DNA of 64,000 bases from JAEMQF01 sp963791595 (GCA_963791595.1 CAWBTF010000011.1:62001-126000), one strand, 5' to 3'; shown: positions 49,091-58,192, numbered from the stretch's first letter. Program-made: numbers and translations. The notes: generated from the sequence alone by a model not told the origin.

Positions 49091-49723
49091 TCAGCGCGAG
49101 TGCGACTCGAGTCGCGACGCAGTCCGCGCGATCAGCCTGCGTAGGCGCCAGCCGAGCAAGATGGCAACGATAACCGTGTAGACAAATACTTCAGCGAAGT
49201 TGTTCTTCGATGCCCGCATCCAGAAGAAGTGCAGCAGGCCAAGCACAACAATCGCGTAGACCAGTCGATGCAGCAGCTGCCATCGCTGCGCGCCCAGGAG
49301 CTTGATGGCGCGGTTGAACGAGGTTGCGGCGAGCGGAATCAACAACACCAACGCCAGTGTTCCGACGAGGATGAACGGGCGCTTGGGAATGTCGCGCACG
49401 ATCGCCGCAGCGTCGAACCCCATGTCGAGCCAGGCGTAGCAGAGAAAGTGCACGCAGGCGTAGAAGAACGCGAACAAGCCGACCATTCGGCGAAAGCGCG
49501 CCAAAGCAGGCTGCCCCGTCCACTGCCGCAGCGGCGTGATGGCGAGCGTGATGCAGATGAAGCGCAGCGTCCAGTCGCCGGTGGCGCGCATCAGTGTCTC
49601 GGCCGGGTTCGTGCCCAGTGCGTCGGCGAGTGCGCCGTACAAGAGCCAGGCGAAAGGCAGCAGTGCGGCTGCAAACAGCAAGGGCTTTGCCGCGGCGTGC
49701 AACAGTATCGGCCTCGCGCGCAT
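49091..49723 (-). CDS. msrQ: Methionine sulfoxide reductase heme-binding subunit MsrQ
   Basis: MsrQ is a heme b membrane protein that feeds electrons from the quinone or flavin pool to MsrP for repair of oxidised methionines in periplasmic proteins. The 210-residue protein has about six membrane helices and conserved His residues in the FFYACVHFLCYAWLD and HRLVYAIVVLGLLHFFW segments. The start at 49723 matches the usual length; an upstream in-frame ATG at 49789 overlaps the 3' end of msrP. It is convergent with mlaB. Confidence 0.9.
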   Translation of the reverse strand: MRARPILLHAAAKPLLFAAALLPFAWLLYGALADALGTNPAETLMRATGDWTLRFICITLAITPLRQWTGQPALARFRRMVGLFAFFYACVHFLCYAWLDMGFDAAAIVRDIPKRPFILVGTLALVLLIPLAATSFNRAIKLLGAQRWQLLHRLVYAIVVLGLLHFFWMRASKNNFAEVFVYTVIVAILLGWRLRRLIARTASRLESHSR

Positions 49724-49757
49724 CACCCGTGGCGCTGCCGATACAGGGTGCTCGGCT

Positions 49758-50750
49758 TCAGAAGAACTTGCGAAGGTCCATCCCGGCATAGAGCTGGCCT
49801 ACCTGATTCTCGTAGCCGTTGAACAGCAGCGTCGGGCGCTTCTTCTGGAAGACGCCGTCTTCTCCGATGCGCCGCTCGGTGGCCTGGCTCCAGCGTGGGT
49901 GATCGACCTGAGGATTCACGTTGGAGTAGAAGCCGTACTCGTCAGGATTGGCTTTGCCCCAGCTCGTTGTCGGTTGTGCTTGCGTGAAGCGGATCTTGAC
50001 GAGCGACTTGCCGCTCTTGAAACCGTACTTCCAGGGCACCACCAGGCGGACCGGGGCGCCATTCTGATTGGGCAAGACCTCGCCGTACAGTCCCATGCAC
50101 AACAGCGTCAGCGGGTGCATCGCCTCGTCGATGCGCAGCCCTTCGACATAGGGCCAGTCAAGCACCGACGACCGAATGCCGGGCATCTGCGCCCGGTCGG
50201 CGAGCGTCACGAATTCGACGAACTTGGCATTGCCGTTCGGCTCGACGCGCTTGATCAACTCCGACAGCGAATAGCCGACCCACGGGATCACCATCGACCA
50301 GCCTTCGACGCAGCGCATGCGGTAGATGCGCTCTTCCATCGGCGCCAGCTTCAGCAGGTCTTCGATGTCGAAACTGCGCGGCTTCTTGACTTCGCCTTCA
50401 ACGCTCACGCTCCACGGGCGAGTTTTCAGCGACCCGGCGTGCTGAGCCGGATCGGACTTGTCAGTCCCGAACTCGTAGAAGTTGTTGTAGGTCGTGACGT
50501 CGGTGTAGCCGGTGGCACGTTCCATCGTCAGCGCGCCGGGGATGGTGCCGCGCACGGCCGCGAGCGCGGCAAGCTTGCCGGGTCGCGCGGTCTGCCCCAG
50601 TGCGTCGCGTGCCGCCCACGCAGCCAAAGTCGTACCGGCACCGGCGGCGGCGATGCGCTGCAGGACTTCGCGCCGCGACCGATAGACCTCGCGCGGCGTG
50701 ATCTCCGAGCCTATCGAATGGGCGTAGCCTCTGTCGCGCAGCAAATGCAT
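49758..50750 (-). CDS. msrP: Methionine sulfoxide reductase catalytic subunit MsrP
   Basis: MsrP is a periplasmic molybdopterin enzyme that reduces methionine sulfoxide in envelope proteins. The 330-residue protein has a Tat signal with twin Arg26-Arg27 in VYRSRREVLQRIAAAG, so it is exported folded with its cofactor. Cys147 in RMRCVEGWSMVIPW is the molybdenum ligand, and the C-terminal YAGMDLRKFF is typical. The start at 50750 puts the Tat motif near the N-terminus; an ATG nine codons earlier (50777) is possible. It precedes msrQ on the same strand as a two-gene operon. Confidence 0.93.
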   Translation of the reverse strand: MHLLRDRGYAHSIGSEITPREVYRSRREVLQRIAAAGAGTTLAAWAARDALGQTARPGKLAALAAVRGTIPGALTMERATGYTDVTTYNNFYEFGTDKSDPAQHAGSLKTRPWSVSVEGEVKKPRSFDIEDLLKLAPMEERIYRMRCVEGWSMVIPWVGYSLSELIKRVEPNGNAKFVEFVTLADRAQMPGIRSSVLDWPYVEGLRIDEAMHPLTLLCMGLYGEVLPNQNGAPVRLVVPWKYGFKSGKSLVKIRFTQAQPTTSWGKANPDEYGFYSNVNPQVDHPRWSQATERRIGEDGVFQKKRPTLLFNGYENQVGQLYAGMDLRKFF

Positions 50751-50873
50751 GGTGGTTCGCCCCCTTCGTGGCAGCATGGGTCGGCTCTGCCCGAGCGTCC
50801 CTTACACGGCGGCGGCGCGCCCCGCCGTGCGATCGGCGGCAGAACGGCCTTCAGTGTGCCGTCAAATCGGTAA

Positions 50874-51500
50874 TCAGCGCAGGCCGGCGATGTAATCGGC
50901 CACCGCCTTGATTTCCCGGTCGTTGAGCTTGGCCGCAATGTCCGTCATCTGCGCACTGTTCTTGCGCGCCCCGCTGCGGAACGCGGCCAACTGCGCTTCG
51001 GTGTAGTCGGCGTGTTGTCCAGCCAAGCGCGGGTACTGCACCGGCAGGCCTGCGCCATTGGGGCTGTGGCAGCCCGAGCACGCGGCGATGCTGCGATCGG
51101 CGACTCCGCCTCGGTAGATTCTTTCGCCCAGTCCGACGAGGTCTTTGTTCTTCGCGAAGCCCGGCTTGGCTTGTTTGCCAGCGTAGAACGCGGCGACGTT
51201 TCTCGCGTCATCGTCGCTCAGCGTCGCGGCAAACCCTTTCATGATCGGGTTGTCGCGCTTGCCGCTCTTGAATTCAGCCAACTGCTTGACGATGTATTCG
51301 GGGTGCTGTCCCTGCAGGATCGGGTTGGCGGGCAGGCCGCGCGAGCCGTCAGCGGTATGACACGCCGCGCATACCGCCGTAGAGGTCGCCTGACCCTTGG
51401 CCACATCAGGCTTCGCCGCGGACTGCGCTTGCGCCGCGGCGCTGCAGATCGCGATCGACGTGGCGGCAACGCAAGACAAGATCCGGGCAACATTCTTCAT
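50874..51500 (-). CDS. Cytochrome c4-type diheme protein
   Basis: This periplasmic electron carrier (cytochrome c4 type) has two heme c sites. The 208-residue protein has a Sec signal ending near AAAQAQS (residue 27). Heme motifs are CAACH at 44-48 and CSGCH at 141-145. Candidate Met ligands lie in NPIMKGFAATLSDDD (residue 87) and SAQMTDIAAKL. The two halves are internal duplicates, as in c4. The start at 51500 gives the signal peptide; the longer upstream frame runs into the divergent engB gene. In Burkholderiales a c4 gene is often divergent from engB, as here, with 64 bp between starts. Confidence 0.88.
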   Translation of the reverse strand: MKNVARILSCVAATSIAICSAAAQAQSAAKPDVAKGQATSTAVCAACHTADGSRGLPANPILQGQHPEYIVKQLAEFKSGKRDNPIMKGFAATLSDDDARNVAAFYAGKQAKPGFAKNKDLVGLGERIYRGGVADRSIAACSGCHSPNGAGLPVQYPRLAGQHADYTEAQLAAFRSGARKNSAQMTDIAAKLNDREIKAVADYIAGLR

Positions 51501-51564
51501 GACAGAGGGCGATTCCGTAGGCGCAAAACCGGCCGATTTTACAATGCATGCTTTGGGCGAAACG

Positions 51565-52266
51565 ATGGCCGAGCAAATCGAATCAGAATCCGGCCACGGC
51601 GCCGCAGCGGCCAGCGCATCCGCGGATGCCAAACGGGCCTTGGCCTGGACCCATACCGCGCGTTTTCTCGTCACCGCGAGCCAACTCGATCAACTGCCCG
51701 TGGGCGAACTTCCGGAGTTCGCCTTTGTCGGGCGCTCCAACGCCGGCAAGTCTTCGGCCATCAACGCGCTCGCGCAGCAGCGAGGGCTGGCCTTCGCGTC
51801 CAAGACGCCGGGCCGCACCCAGCACATCAACTTGTTTGCACTTGGCCCGAAGGCGCAGCCCAACGCGTTGTTTGTCGATCTTCCCGGGTACGGCTACGCC
51901 GCCGTCGCGCGCGATGCGAAGCTTCGTTGGCAACAGGTGATGGCCGACTATCTGGAGGTGCGTCGCAACCTGGCGGGCCTGATCCTGCTGATCGACTCGC
52001 GCCATGGCGTCACGGAGCTGGACCTGCAATTGCTCGAGTTCGTCGCTCCCCGGGTGCGCAGTGGCGCCGTCAAATTGCTGGTCTTGCTGACGAAGATCGA
52101 CAAACTCAATCGCAGTGAGGCGAATGCGGCGCTGAAGCAGGCGCAGAGCGATTTGGCCGAGATGGCGACCGACGAGTCGGACGTGGGCATCTCGGCGTTT
52201 TCCGTCCCCAAGGGCGTGGGTATTGCCGACGTGGCGCAGTTGCTCTATCGATGGGCCCCGCATTGA
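51565..52266 (+). CDS. engB: Ribosome biogenesis GTP-binding protein EngB/YihA
   Basis: EngB is an essential GTPase of the TrmE-Era-EngA group needed for large ribosomal subunit assembly. The 233-residue protein has G1 GRSNAGKSS at 56-64, a Thr-containing G2 in KTPGRTQHIN, G3 DLPGYG, and G4 TKID. The N-terminal extension of about 45 residues is common in betaproteobacteria. The start is uncertain: ATG 51565 has a weak GGGCGAA before it, while ATG 51544 falls inside a possible TACAAT -10 element. The 3' end faces groL across a terminator. Confidence 0.92.
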   Translation: MAEQIESESGHGAAAASASADAKRALAWTHTARFLVTASQLDQLPVGELPEFAFVGRSNAGKSSAINALAQQRGLAFASKTPGRTQHINLFALGPKAQPNALFVDLPGYGYAAVARDAKLRWQQVMADYLEVRRNLAGLILLIDSRHGVTELDLQLLEFVAPRVRSGAVKLLVLLTKIDKLNRSEANAALKQAQSDLAEMATDESDVGISAFSVPKGVGIADVAQLLYRWAPH

Positions 52267-52288
52267 CACCGGCCGACTGAACATGAAA

Positions 52289-52310
52289 AAGGGCTGCCGA
52301 GGCAGCCCTT
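52289..52310 (-). terminator. Rho-independent terminator of groESL
   Basis: AAGGGCTGC and GCAGCCCTT form a 9-bp stem with loop CGAG. On the minus strand it is followed by five T residues (52286-52290 read in reverse), the layout of an intrinsic terminator for groL. The plus-strand side has only TTTC, so it may also weakly stop engB transcription. Confidence 0.75.
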
Positions 52311-52355
52311 TCGAACAAAGCAGCGAGCCGGGAAACCGGCTCACGGCGGGGGACC

Positions 52356-54008
52356 TTACATGTCCATGCCGCCCATGCCGCCCATGCCACCCATGCCGCC
52401 GCCCATGCCGCCGCCGCCCGGAGCTTCGTCCTTCGGCGCCTCGCTGACCATGGCTTCGGTGGTGAGCATCAGCGACGCGACCGACGCCGCGTTTTGCAGC
52501 GCAATGCGGGTGACCTTGGTCGGGTCCAGAATGCCCATTTCGATCATGTCGCCGTACTGGCCGTTCTGCGCGTTGTAGCCGTAGTTGCCCTTGCCGGCCA
52601 GCACCGTGTTGACGACGACGCTTGCCTCGTCGCCGGCGTTGGAGACGATGATGCGAATCGGCTCTTCGACGGCGCGCAGAATCAGCTTGATGCCGGCTTC
52701 CTGATCCGGGTTGTCGCCCTTGATCTTGCCCGCGCCCTGCTTGGCACGCAACAGCGCCACGCCGCCGCCGGCGACGATGCCTTCTTCCACCGCGGCGCGC
52801 GTGGCGTGCAGTGCGTCTTCGACTCGGGCCTTCTTCTCTTTCATCTCGACTTCGGTGGCAGCGCCGACCTTGATCAGCGCCACGCCGCCGGCCAGCTTGG
52901 CCACGCGCTCTTGCAGCTTCTCTTTGTCGTAGTCGCTCGTCGCTTCTTCGATCTGCACACGCACCTGCTTGACGCGCGCCTCGATGTCGGCAGCGGCACC
53001 GTTGCCGTCGATGATCGTGGTGTTTTCCTTCGCCACTTCGACGCGCTTGGCCTGGCCCAGATCGGCCAGCGTGACCTTCTCGAGCGTCAGGCCCACTTCT
53101 TCGGCGATGACCTTGCCGCCTGTCAGGATGGCGATGTCTTCCAGCATCGCCTTGCGGCGGTCACCGAAGCCCGGTGCCTTGACGGCGCAGACTTTCAGGA
53201 TGCCGCGGATCGTGTTCACGACCAGCGTGGCAAGGGCCTCGCCTTCCACTTCTTCGGCAACGATCAAGAGTGGGCGTCCGGCCTTGGCCACGGCTTCGAG
53301 CGTGGGCAGCAGTTCGCGGATGTTGCTGATCTTCTTGTCGAACAGCAGCACGAACGGGTTGTCCAGAATCGACGCCTGCTTTTCCGGGTTGTTGATGAAA
53401 TAGGGCGAGAGGTAGCCGCGGTCGAACTGCATGCCTTCAACGACTTCGAGCTCGCTGTTCAGGCTCTTGCCGTCTTCGACGGTGATCACGCCTTCCTTGC
53501 CGACCTTGTCCATTGCGTCCGCAATGATCTTGCCGACTTCTTCATCGCTGTTCGCCGAAATCGTGCCGACCTGGGCGATCTCTTTCGACGTGGTGGTGGG
53601 CTTGGACTGCTTCTTCAGCTGCTCGACTAGGGCTGTGACGGCCTTGTCGATGCCGCGCTTCAGGTCCATCGGGTTCATTCCCGCGGCCACGTACTTCATG
53701 CCTTCGCGGATGATCGCCTGGGCCAGCACGGTGGCGGTGGTGGTGCCGTCGCCGGCGATGTCGCTGGTCTTGGAAGCGACTTCCTTGACCATCTGCGCGC
53801 CCATGTTCTGGAGCTTGTCTTTCAACTCGATTTCCTTGGCCACCGACACGCCGTCCTTGGTGACGGTGGGGGCGCCGAAGCTGCGCTCGAGCACGACGTT
53901 GCGGCCTTTCGGGCCCAGCGTCACTTTCACTGCGTTGGCGAGGATGTTCACACCCTCGACCATACGGGCGCGGGCGTCGCCGCCGAAGACTACTTCTTTT
54001 GCTGCCAT
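52356..54008 (-). CDS. groL: Chaperonin GroEL
   Basis: GroEL forms the double-heptamer chaperonin that folds proteins with GroES in the cytoplasm. The 550-residue protein is full length, with AAKEVVFGGDARARMVEGVN at the N-terminus, the nucleotide-binding GDGTTTATVLAQAI, the apical FDRGYLSPYF, and the flexible C-terminal GGM repeats ending in GGMDM. It is 27 bp after groS on the same strand. A good terminator follows. Residue use and length match a single housekeeping copy. Confidence 0.98.
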   Translation of the reverse strand: MAAKEVVFGGDARARMVEGVNILANAVKVTLGPKGRNVVLERSFGAPTVTKDGVSVAKEIELKDKLQNMGAQMVKEVASKTSDIAGDGTTTATVLAQAIIREGMKYVAAGMNPMDLKRGIDKAVTALVEQLKKQSKPTTTSKEIAQVGTISANSDEEVGKIIADAMDKVGKEGVITVEDGKSLNSELEVVEGMQFDRGYLSPYFINNPEKQASILDNPFVLLFDKKISNIRELLPTLEAVAKAGRPLLIVAEEVEGEALATLVVNTIRGILKVCAVKAPGFGDRRKAMLEDIAILTGGKVIAEEVGLTLEKVTLADLGQAKRVEVAKENTTIIDGNGAAADIEARVKQVRVQIEEATSDYDKEKLQERVAKLAGGVALIKVGAATEVEMKEKKARVEDALHATRAAVEEGIVAGGGVALLRAKQGAGKIKGDNPDQEAGIKLILRAVEEPIRIIVSNAGDEASVVVNTVLAGKGNYGYNAQNGQYGDMIEMGILDPTKVTRIALQNAASVASLMLTTEAMVSEAPKDEAPGGGGMGGGMGGMGGMGGMDM

Positions 54009-54035
54009 TTGATTTCTCTCCTAGTCTTTGATCAG

Positions 54036-54329
54036 TTACTTCTTCTCGACGACGGCGAAGAGGTCTTCTTCGCGCATCACGAGCAGCTCATCGCCGTCGA
54101 CCTTGACGGTCTGGCCGCTGTACTTGCCGAACAACACGCGGTCGCCGGTCTTGACGTTCAGGGCGATGAAGTCACCCTTCTCGTTGCGCTTGCCCGGGCC
54201 TACCGCCAGGACCTCGCCCTGGTCGGGCTTCTCGGCGGCGTTGTCGGGGATGACGATTCCCGAGGCGGTCTTGGTTTCTTGTTCGAGGCGCTTGACGATC
54301 ACGCGATCGTGCAACGGACGAAGTTTCAT
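54036..54329 (-). CDS. groS: Co-chaperonin GroES
   Basis: GroES is the heptameric lid of GroEL. The 97-residue protein has KLRPLHDRVIVKRLEQE, the mobile loop ETKTASGIVIPDNAAEKP, and DGDELLVMREEDLFAVVE, all characteristic. It is the first gene of groESL and lies downstream of a sigma-70 promoter with a CIRCE operator. Confidence 0.98.
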   Translation of the reverse strand: MKLRPLHDRVIVKRLEQETKTASGIVIPDNAAEKPDQGEVLAVGPGKRNEKGDFIALNVKTGDRVLFGKYSGQTVKVDGDELLVMREEDLFAVVEKK

Positions 54330-54436
54330 AGCATCTCCTAGATGAATAGCAACTCACAACTTGTGGGGCTTTGAGGCAGAGTGTGCGCTCAATCACTTGT
54401 CTGGAAAGCGCCGCTTTCGGGCGAGACCAGATACCG

Positions 54437-54463
54437 TTAGCACTCAACACACATGAGTGCTAG
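54437..54463. promoter_or_regulatory. CIRCE operator for groESL (HrcA binding site)
   Basis: TTAGCACTC at 54437-54445 and GAGTGCTAG at 54455-54463 are separated by 9 bp. They match the CIRCE consensus TTAGCACTC-N9-GAGTGCTAA at 17 of 18 arm positions. It lies about 110 bp upstream of groS and just downstream of the -10 hexamer, so HrcA bound here would block transcription initiation. hrcA itself is not in the window. Confidence 0.95.
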
Positions 54464-54470
54464 CAGCGGA

Positions 54471-54500
54471 ATTATATGCGGCGAATTCACGCAGATTCAA
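54471..54500 (-). promoter_or_regulatory. Sigma-70 promoter of groESL
   Basis: On the minus strand, TTGAAT (54495-54500) and a perfect TATAAT (54471-54476) are separated by 18 bp. The CIRCE operator starts 7 bp after the -10 hexamer, covering the expected start point. This is the classic HrcA-controlled layout. Confidence 0.75.
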
Positions 54501-54518
54501 GCGCGACACAATCCCGGC

Positions 54519-55439
54519 ATGCCATTTCGTTCCCTGCGGGGTCGCACCGCCCTGTACCTGGACTTGATCCGTTGGGACCGGCCCGCTGGCACTTACCTGC
54601 TGCTGTGGCCTACGCTGTCTGCCCTTTGGATTGCCGCCCGGGGTTTCCCCGGCTGGCACCTGCTCGTCGTTTTCGTTTTGGGGACATTTCTGATGCGCAG
54701 CGCGGGCTGCGCGTTCAACGATGTGATCGACCGCGACCTCGACAAACACGTCAAACGCACAGCGCAGCGCCCGGTCACGAGAGGTGCCGTGAGCGCGGCC
54801 GAAGCCTTGCTGCTCGGTGGGGTGCTGGCGCTGCTGGCGTTCGGCCTGGTTTGCACCACCAGCCCGGCCGCCATCGCCTGGAGTGTCGTCGCGCTGGCGG
54901 TTTCCGCCGTCTACCCGTTCACGAAACGATTCTTCTCGATGCCGCAGGCGGTTCTCGGAGTCGCGTTCAGCTTCGGCATTCCGATGGCGTTCGCGGCGGT
55001 GCAGGGCAGCGAATCATGGGCCATTCGCGATATCGCCCATGCCGTCCCGCCGCTGGCCTGGTGGCTTCTCTTGGGCAACCTCTTCTGGGTGCTCGCCTAC
55101 GACACGGAATACGCGATGGTCGACCGCGACGACGATCTGCGGATCGGCATCAAGACCTCGGCCATCACGCTCGGGCGATACGATGTGACGGCGGTGATGG
55201 CTTGCTACGCCGTATACCTTGCCATCTGGGCATGGCTGGGGTTGGAGGCGGGTCTGGGTTGGATCTACGGGTTGGCGCTTTGCGCGGCAGCGTTGATTGC
55301 CGCATGGCACTTCACGCTGATCCGCACGCGCACCCGTGAAGGCTGCTTTCGCGCGTTTCGCCTGAATCACTGGCTCGGCTTCACCGTACTGTGCGGCGTG
55401 GTGCTCGAGTTCGCGCAGACGGGCATGCGTCTGGGGTAG
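54519..55439 (+). CDS. ubiA: 4-hydroxybenzoate polyprenyltransferase
   Basis: UbiA attaches the polyprenyl tail to 4-hydroxybenzoate, an early step of ubiquinone synthesis, in the inner membrane. The 306-residue protein has about eight or nine hydrophobic helices and the two Mg-binding Asp motifs, NDVIDRDLDKHVKRTAQRP near residue 67 and YDTEYAMVDRDDDL near residue 195. The ATG at 54519 (MPFRSLRGRTALY) fits the usual start. The upstream ATG at 54453 would place coding sequence through the CIRCE and groESL promoter region. It is divergent from groESL and convergent with proC. Confidence 0.92.
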   Translation: MPFRSLRGRTALYLDLIRWDRPAGTYLLLWPTLSALWIAARGFPGWHLLVVFVLGTFLMRSAGCAFNDVIDRDLDKHVKRTAQRPVTRGAVSAAEALLLGGVLALLAFGLVCTTSPAAIAWSVVALAVSAVYPFTKRFFSMPQAVLGVAFSFGIPMAFAAVQGSESWAIRDIAHAVPPLAWWLLLGNLFWVLAYDTEYAMVDRDDDLRIGIKTSAITLGRYDVTAVMACYAVYLAIWAWLGLEAGLGWIYGLALCAAALIAAWHFTLIRTRTREGCFRAFRLNHWLGFTVLCGVVLEFAQTGMRLG

Positions 55440-55490
55440 AGCCCACGCTCCACAGGTCCCCTATCCGTGTGCCGGCGCCGACCCCACCAG

Positions 55491-56321
55491 TCAGGATCGA
55501 TCGGTGGCTGGCTCGTCGCCGAATTGATCGCCCAATTCCTTGGCCCGCCGATGTGCCGCCTTCAGCGCCTCCACAAACGCCGCCTTGACTCCGCTTGCCT
55601 CAAGGCTCTGCAGCGCCGCATGCGTGGTTCCGCCTTTGGACGTGACGCGCTCGCGCAGCGTCGCAGGTGACTCGGCCGAACCTTGCGCCAACGCCGCCGA
55701 GCCTGAAAACGTCGCTAGGGCGAGGGTGCGGCCGACCTCCGCACTCAAGCCCATCTCCTGCGCCGCCTGCATCATCGCCTCGACGAAATAGAACACGTAG
55801 GCCGGGCCTGAGCCTGACAGCGCAGTCACCGCGTCGAGGTCCGCCTCGTGCTCCACCCAGAGCGTCGCTCCGGTCGCCTCGAGGACCTGTTGCGCCTGCT
55901 GGCGTTGCGCCGCGGTGACCGCCGGCGGCGCATACAAGCCTGCAATGCCCTGGCCGATCAGCGCCGGCGTGTTGGGCATCGCCCGTACCACGTACGCGGC
56001 TTGGGTTGCCCGCGCGATCGCGGCGATGCGGATTCCGGCCATCACGCTCAAGTGCAAGGCGGTACTCAGTTCGCCTCCGCAATCAAGCGCGGCTGCCGAG
56101 AACGTCTGCGGTTTGACCGCCCACACCACGAGTTCGGCTCCGGCGAGCGTCGAGTCAGCGCGTGCCTGGCTCGACACCCCGAAGTCGCTGCGCAGCTTGT
56201 CGCGCTGCGCTTCGCTGGGCTCGACCACATGCAGGCTGCGCGCCGGACGCCCCCGCGACACCAGGCCGCTGATGATGGCGCTGGCCATGTTGCCGCCGCC
56301 GATGAAGACAATCTCGCGCAT
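55491..56321 (-). CDS. proC: Pyrroline-5-carboxylate reductase
   Basis: ProC reduces pyrroline-5-carboxylate to proline with NAD(P)H. The 276-residue protein begins with the cofactor motif FIGGGNMASAIISGL and has RAMPNTPALIGQG, the ALSGSGPAYVFYFVEAM block and VTSKGGTTHAALQ. The start at 56321 is set by the Rossmann motif; the frame is open far upstream through yggS. It follows yggS by 38 bp on the same strand as an operon. Confidence 0.95.
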   Translation of the reverse strand: MREIVFIGGGNMASAIISGLVSRGRPARSLHVVEPSEAQRDKLRSDFGVSSQARADSTLAGAELVVWAVKPQTFSAAALDCGGELSTALHLSVMAGIRIAAIARATQAAYVVRAMPNTPALIGQGIAGLYAPPAVTAAQRQQAQQVLEATGATLWVEHEADLDAVTALSGSGPAYVFYFVEAMMQAAQEMGLSAEVGRTLALATFSGSAALAQGSAESPATLRERVTSKGGTTHAALQSLEASGVKAAFVEALKAAHRRAKELGDQFGDEPATDRS

Positions 56322-56359
56322 CGCGCCAGTGTACGTACCCGGAGAGTGCAAAGGCGCAT

Positions 56360-57076
56360 TCAACTGAGCGGCACCGCCGGACCTGGCTGGGCACGCGTGC
56401 CGAAGATCGCCGTACCCACACGAACAATCGTCGCGCCCTCCAAGATGGCAGCCTCGAGGTCGGCCGTCATGCCCATTGAGAGCGTGTCGAGCGCCAAGCC
56501 ATGTTGAGTCAGGTGCTCCATCAACTCGCGCAGCGCGCGGTGCGAGCTCCGCTGGGCTTCGGGCTCGGCAGATGGCCGGGGAATCGACATCAACCCGCGC
56601 AGCCTCAGACCCGGCAATCGCGTCACCGCGCGCGCCAGCTCCGCCACCTCCGCCGGCGCGACACCGGCCTTGCTGGGCTCTGCGTCGATGTTGACCTGTA
56701 CGCACACCTGAAGCGGCGGGAGTTGCGCGGGCCGCTGCTCGCTCAGGCGCTGCGCGTGCCTGATCCGGTCGATGCTGTGAACCCAGTCGAAGTTTTCGGC
56801 CACCAGCCGGGTCTTGTTCGCCTGCAGCGGGCCGATCATGTGCCAGGTCAAGCGGCTGCGCAGATCGGCCAGCGCTTCGATCTTCGACAAGCCTTCCTGC
56901 ACCTGGTTTTCCCCGAAATGGCACTCGCCTGCCGCATGCGCGCTGCGCACGGCGGCGGCGTCGGCGGTCTTGCTGACGCACATCAACGTGACGCTTTGCA
57001 CGGGCCGACCGGCAGCCTGACAAGCCCGGCTCATGCGCAGGCGAACCGTGCCGATGTTGTTTCCGATCGTCGTCAT
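56360..57076 (-). CDS. yggS: PLP homeostasis protein YggS/PLPBP
   Basis: This is a YggS-family PLP-binding protein that keeps pyridoxal phosphate and amino acid pools balanced; it has no known enzyme activity. The 238-residue TIM-barrel-like protein has Lys36 in CVSKTADAAAV as the PLP Schiff-base residue, GENQVQEGLSK, WHMIGPLQANK and the VRVGTAIFGTR phosphate-binding end. It is divergent from pilT and precedes proC. The pilT/yggS/proC neighbourhood is known from pseudomonads and betaproteobacteria. Confidence 0.93.
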   Translation of the reverse strand: MTTIGNNIGTVRLRMSRACQAAGRPVQSVTLMCVSKTADAAAVRSAHAAGECHFGENQVQEGLSKIEALADLRSRLTWHMIGPLQANKTRLVAENFDWVHSIDRIRHAQRLSEQRPAQLPPLQVCVQVNIDAEPSKAGVAPAEVAELARAVTRLPGLRLRGLMSIPRPSAEPEAQRSSHRALRELMEHLTQHGLALDTLSMGMTADLEAAILEGATIVRVGTAIFGTRAQPGPAVPLS

Positions 57077-57148
57077 AATTCGCCGCGAGTATCGCGTCCA
57101 CGCGCACCCGGCGCCCGGCCCGCGGCGCCACCCTCCTTCCGAGACACC

Positions 57149-58192
57149 ATGGACATCACCCAGCTTCTCGCGTTCTCAGTCAAGAACAAGGCTTCCGACC
57201 TGCACCTGTCGGCCGGGCTGCCGCCGATGATCCGGGTACACGGCGACGTGCGCCGCATCAATGTCGACGCGCTGGACCACAAGCAGGTCCACGACATGGT
57301 GTACGACATCATGAACGACTCGCAGCGCAAGTCGTATGAGGAGGCGCTGGAGTGCGATTTCTCGTTCGAAATTCAGGGTCTGGCGCGATTTCGCGTCAAT
57401 GCGTTCAACCAGAACCGCGGCTCCGGCGCCGTGTTCCGGACGATTCCCTCGAAAATTCTGACGCTCGAGCAGCTCAACACGCCCAAGGTGTTCGCGGAGC
57501 TCGCGATGAAGCCGCGCGGCTTGGTGTTGTGCACCGGCCCCACCGGCTCGGGAAAGTCGACGACGCTCGCGGCAATGGTCAATCACCTCAACGAGAACGA
57601 GTTCGGACACGTGCTGACCGTCGAGGACCCGATCGAATTCGTGCACGAGTCGAAAAAGTGCCTGATCAACCAGCGCGAAGTCGGGCCGCACACCTTGAGT
57701 TTCGCCAACGCGCTGCGCTCCGCGCTGCGCGAAGACCCGGACGCGATCCTGGTCGGCGAAATGCGCGACCTCGAGACGATTCGGTTGGCGTTGACGGCCG
57801 CGGAAACCGGCCACCTGGTGTTCGGCACCCTGCACACGTCGAGCGCGGCAAAAACGGTCGACCGCATCGTCGACGTCTTCCCCGCAGCCGAAAAAGAGAT
57901 GGTGCGCGCGATGCTCTCCGAGTCGGTGGTCGGGGTGATCTCGCAGACGCTGTGCAAGCTCAAGGACGGGTCGGGGCGCGTCGCCGCGCATGAAATCATG
58001 CTCGGCACGGCAGCGATCCGAAACTTGATCCGAGAGAACAAGGTCGCGCAGATGTATTCGTCGATCCAAACCGGCAACAACATGGGCATGCAGACGCTCG
58101 ACCAGAATCTTGCCGACCTGGTGCGCCGCAACGTCGTTTCGCCAGCCGAGGCGCGCGCCAAGGCCAAGTTCCCCGAGAACTTCCCCGGCTGA
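57149..58192 (+). CDS. pilT: Type IV pilus retraction ATPase PilT
   Basis: PilT is the hexameric ATPase that depolymerises pili for twitching and DNA uptake. The 347-residue protein has N-terminal SDLHLSAGLPPMIRV, Walker A GPTGSGKST at 130-138, the Asp box TVEDPIEFVH, the DPDAILVGEMRD Walker B region, and the HLVFGTLHTSSAAKT His box. The C-terminal AIRNLIRENK motif is needed for retraction. The ATG at 57149 (MDITQLLAFS) is the standard start. It is 64 bp before pilU and divergent from yggS. Confidence 0.97.
   Translation: MDITQLLAFSVKNKASDLHLSAGLPPMIRVHGDVRRINVDALDHKQVHDMVYDIMNDSQRKSYEEALECDFSFEIQGLARFRVNAFNQNRGSGAVFRTIPSKILTLEQLNTPKVFAELAMKPRGLVLCTGPTGSGKSTTLAAMVNHLNENEFGHVLTVEDPIEFVHESKKCLINQREVGPHTLSFANALRSALREDPDAILVGEMRDLETIRLALTAAETGHLVFGTLHTSSAAKTVDRIVDVFPAAEKEMVRAMLSESVVGVISQTLCKLKDGSGRVAAHEIMLGTAAIRNLIRENKVAQMYSSIQTGNNMGMQTLDQNLADLVRRNVVSPAEARAKAKFPENFPG

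Noticed and set aside
52494..53630. Long plus-strand frame opposite groL
   Set aside because: GroEL on the other strand is unmistakable; the plus frame is an artefact of codon bias.
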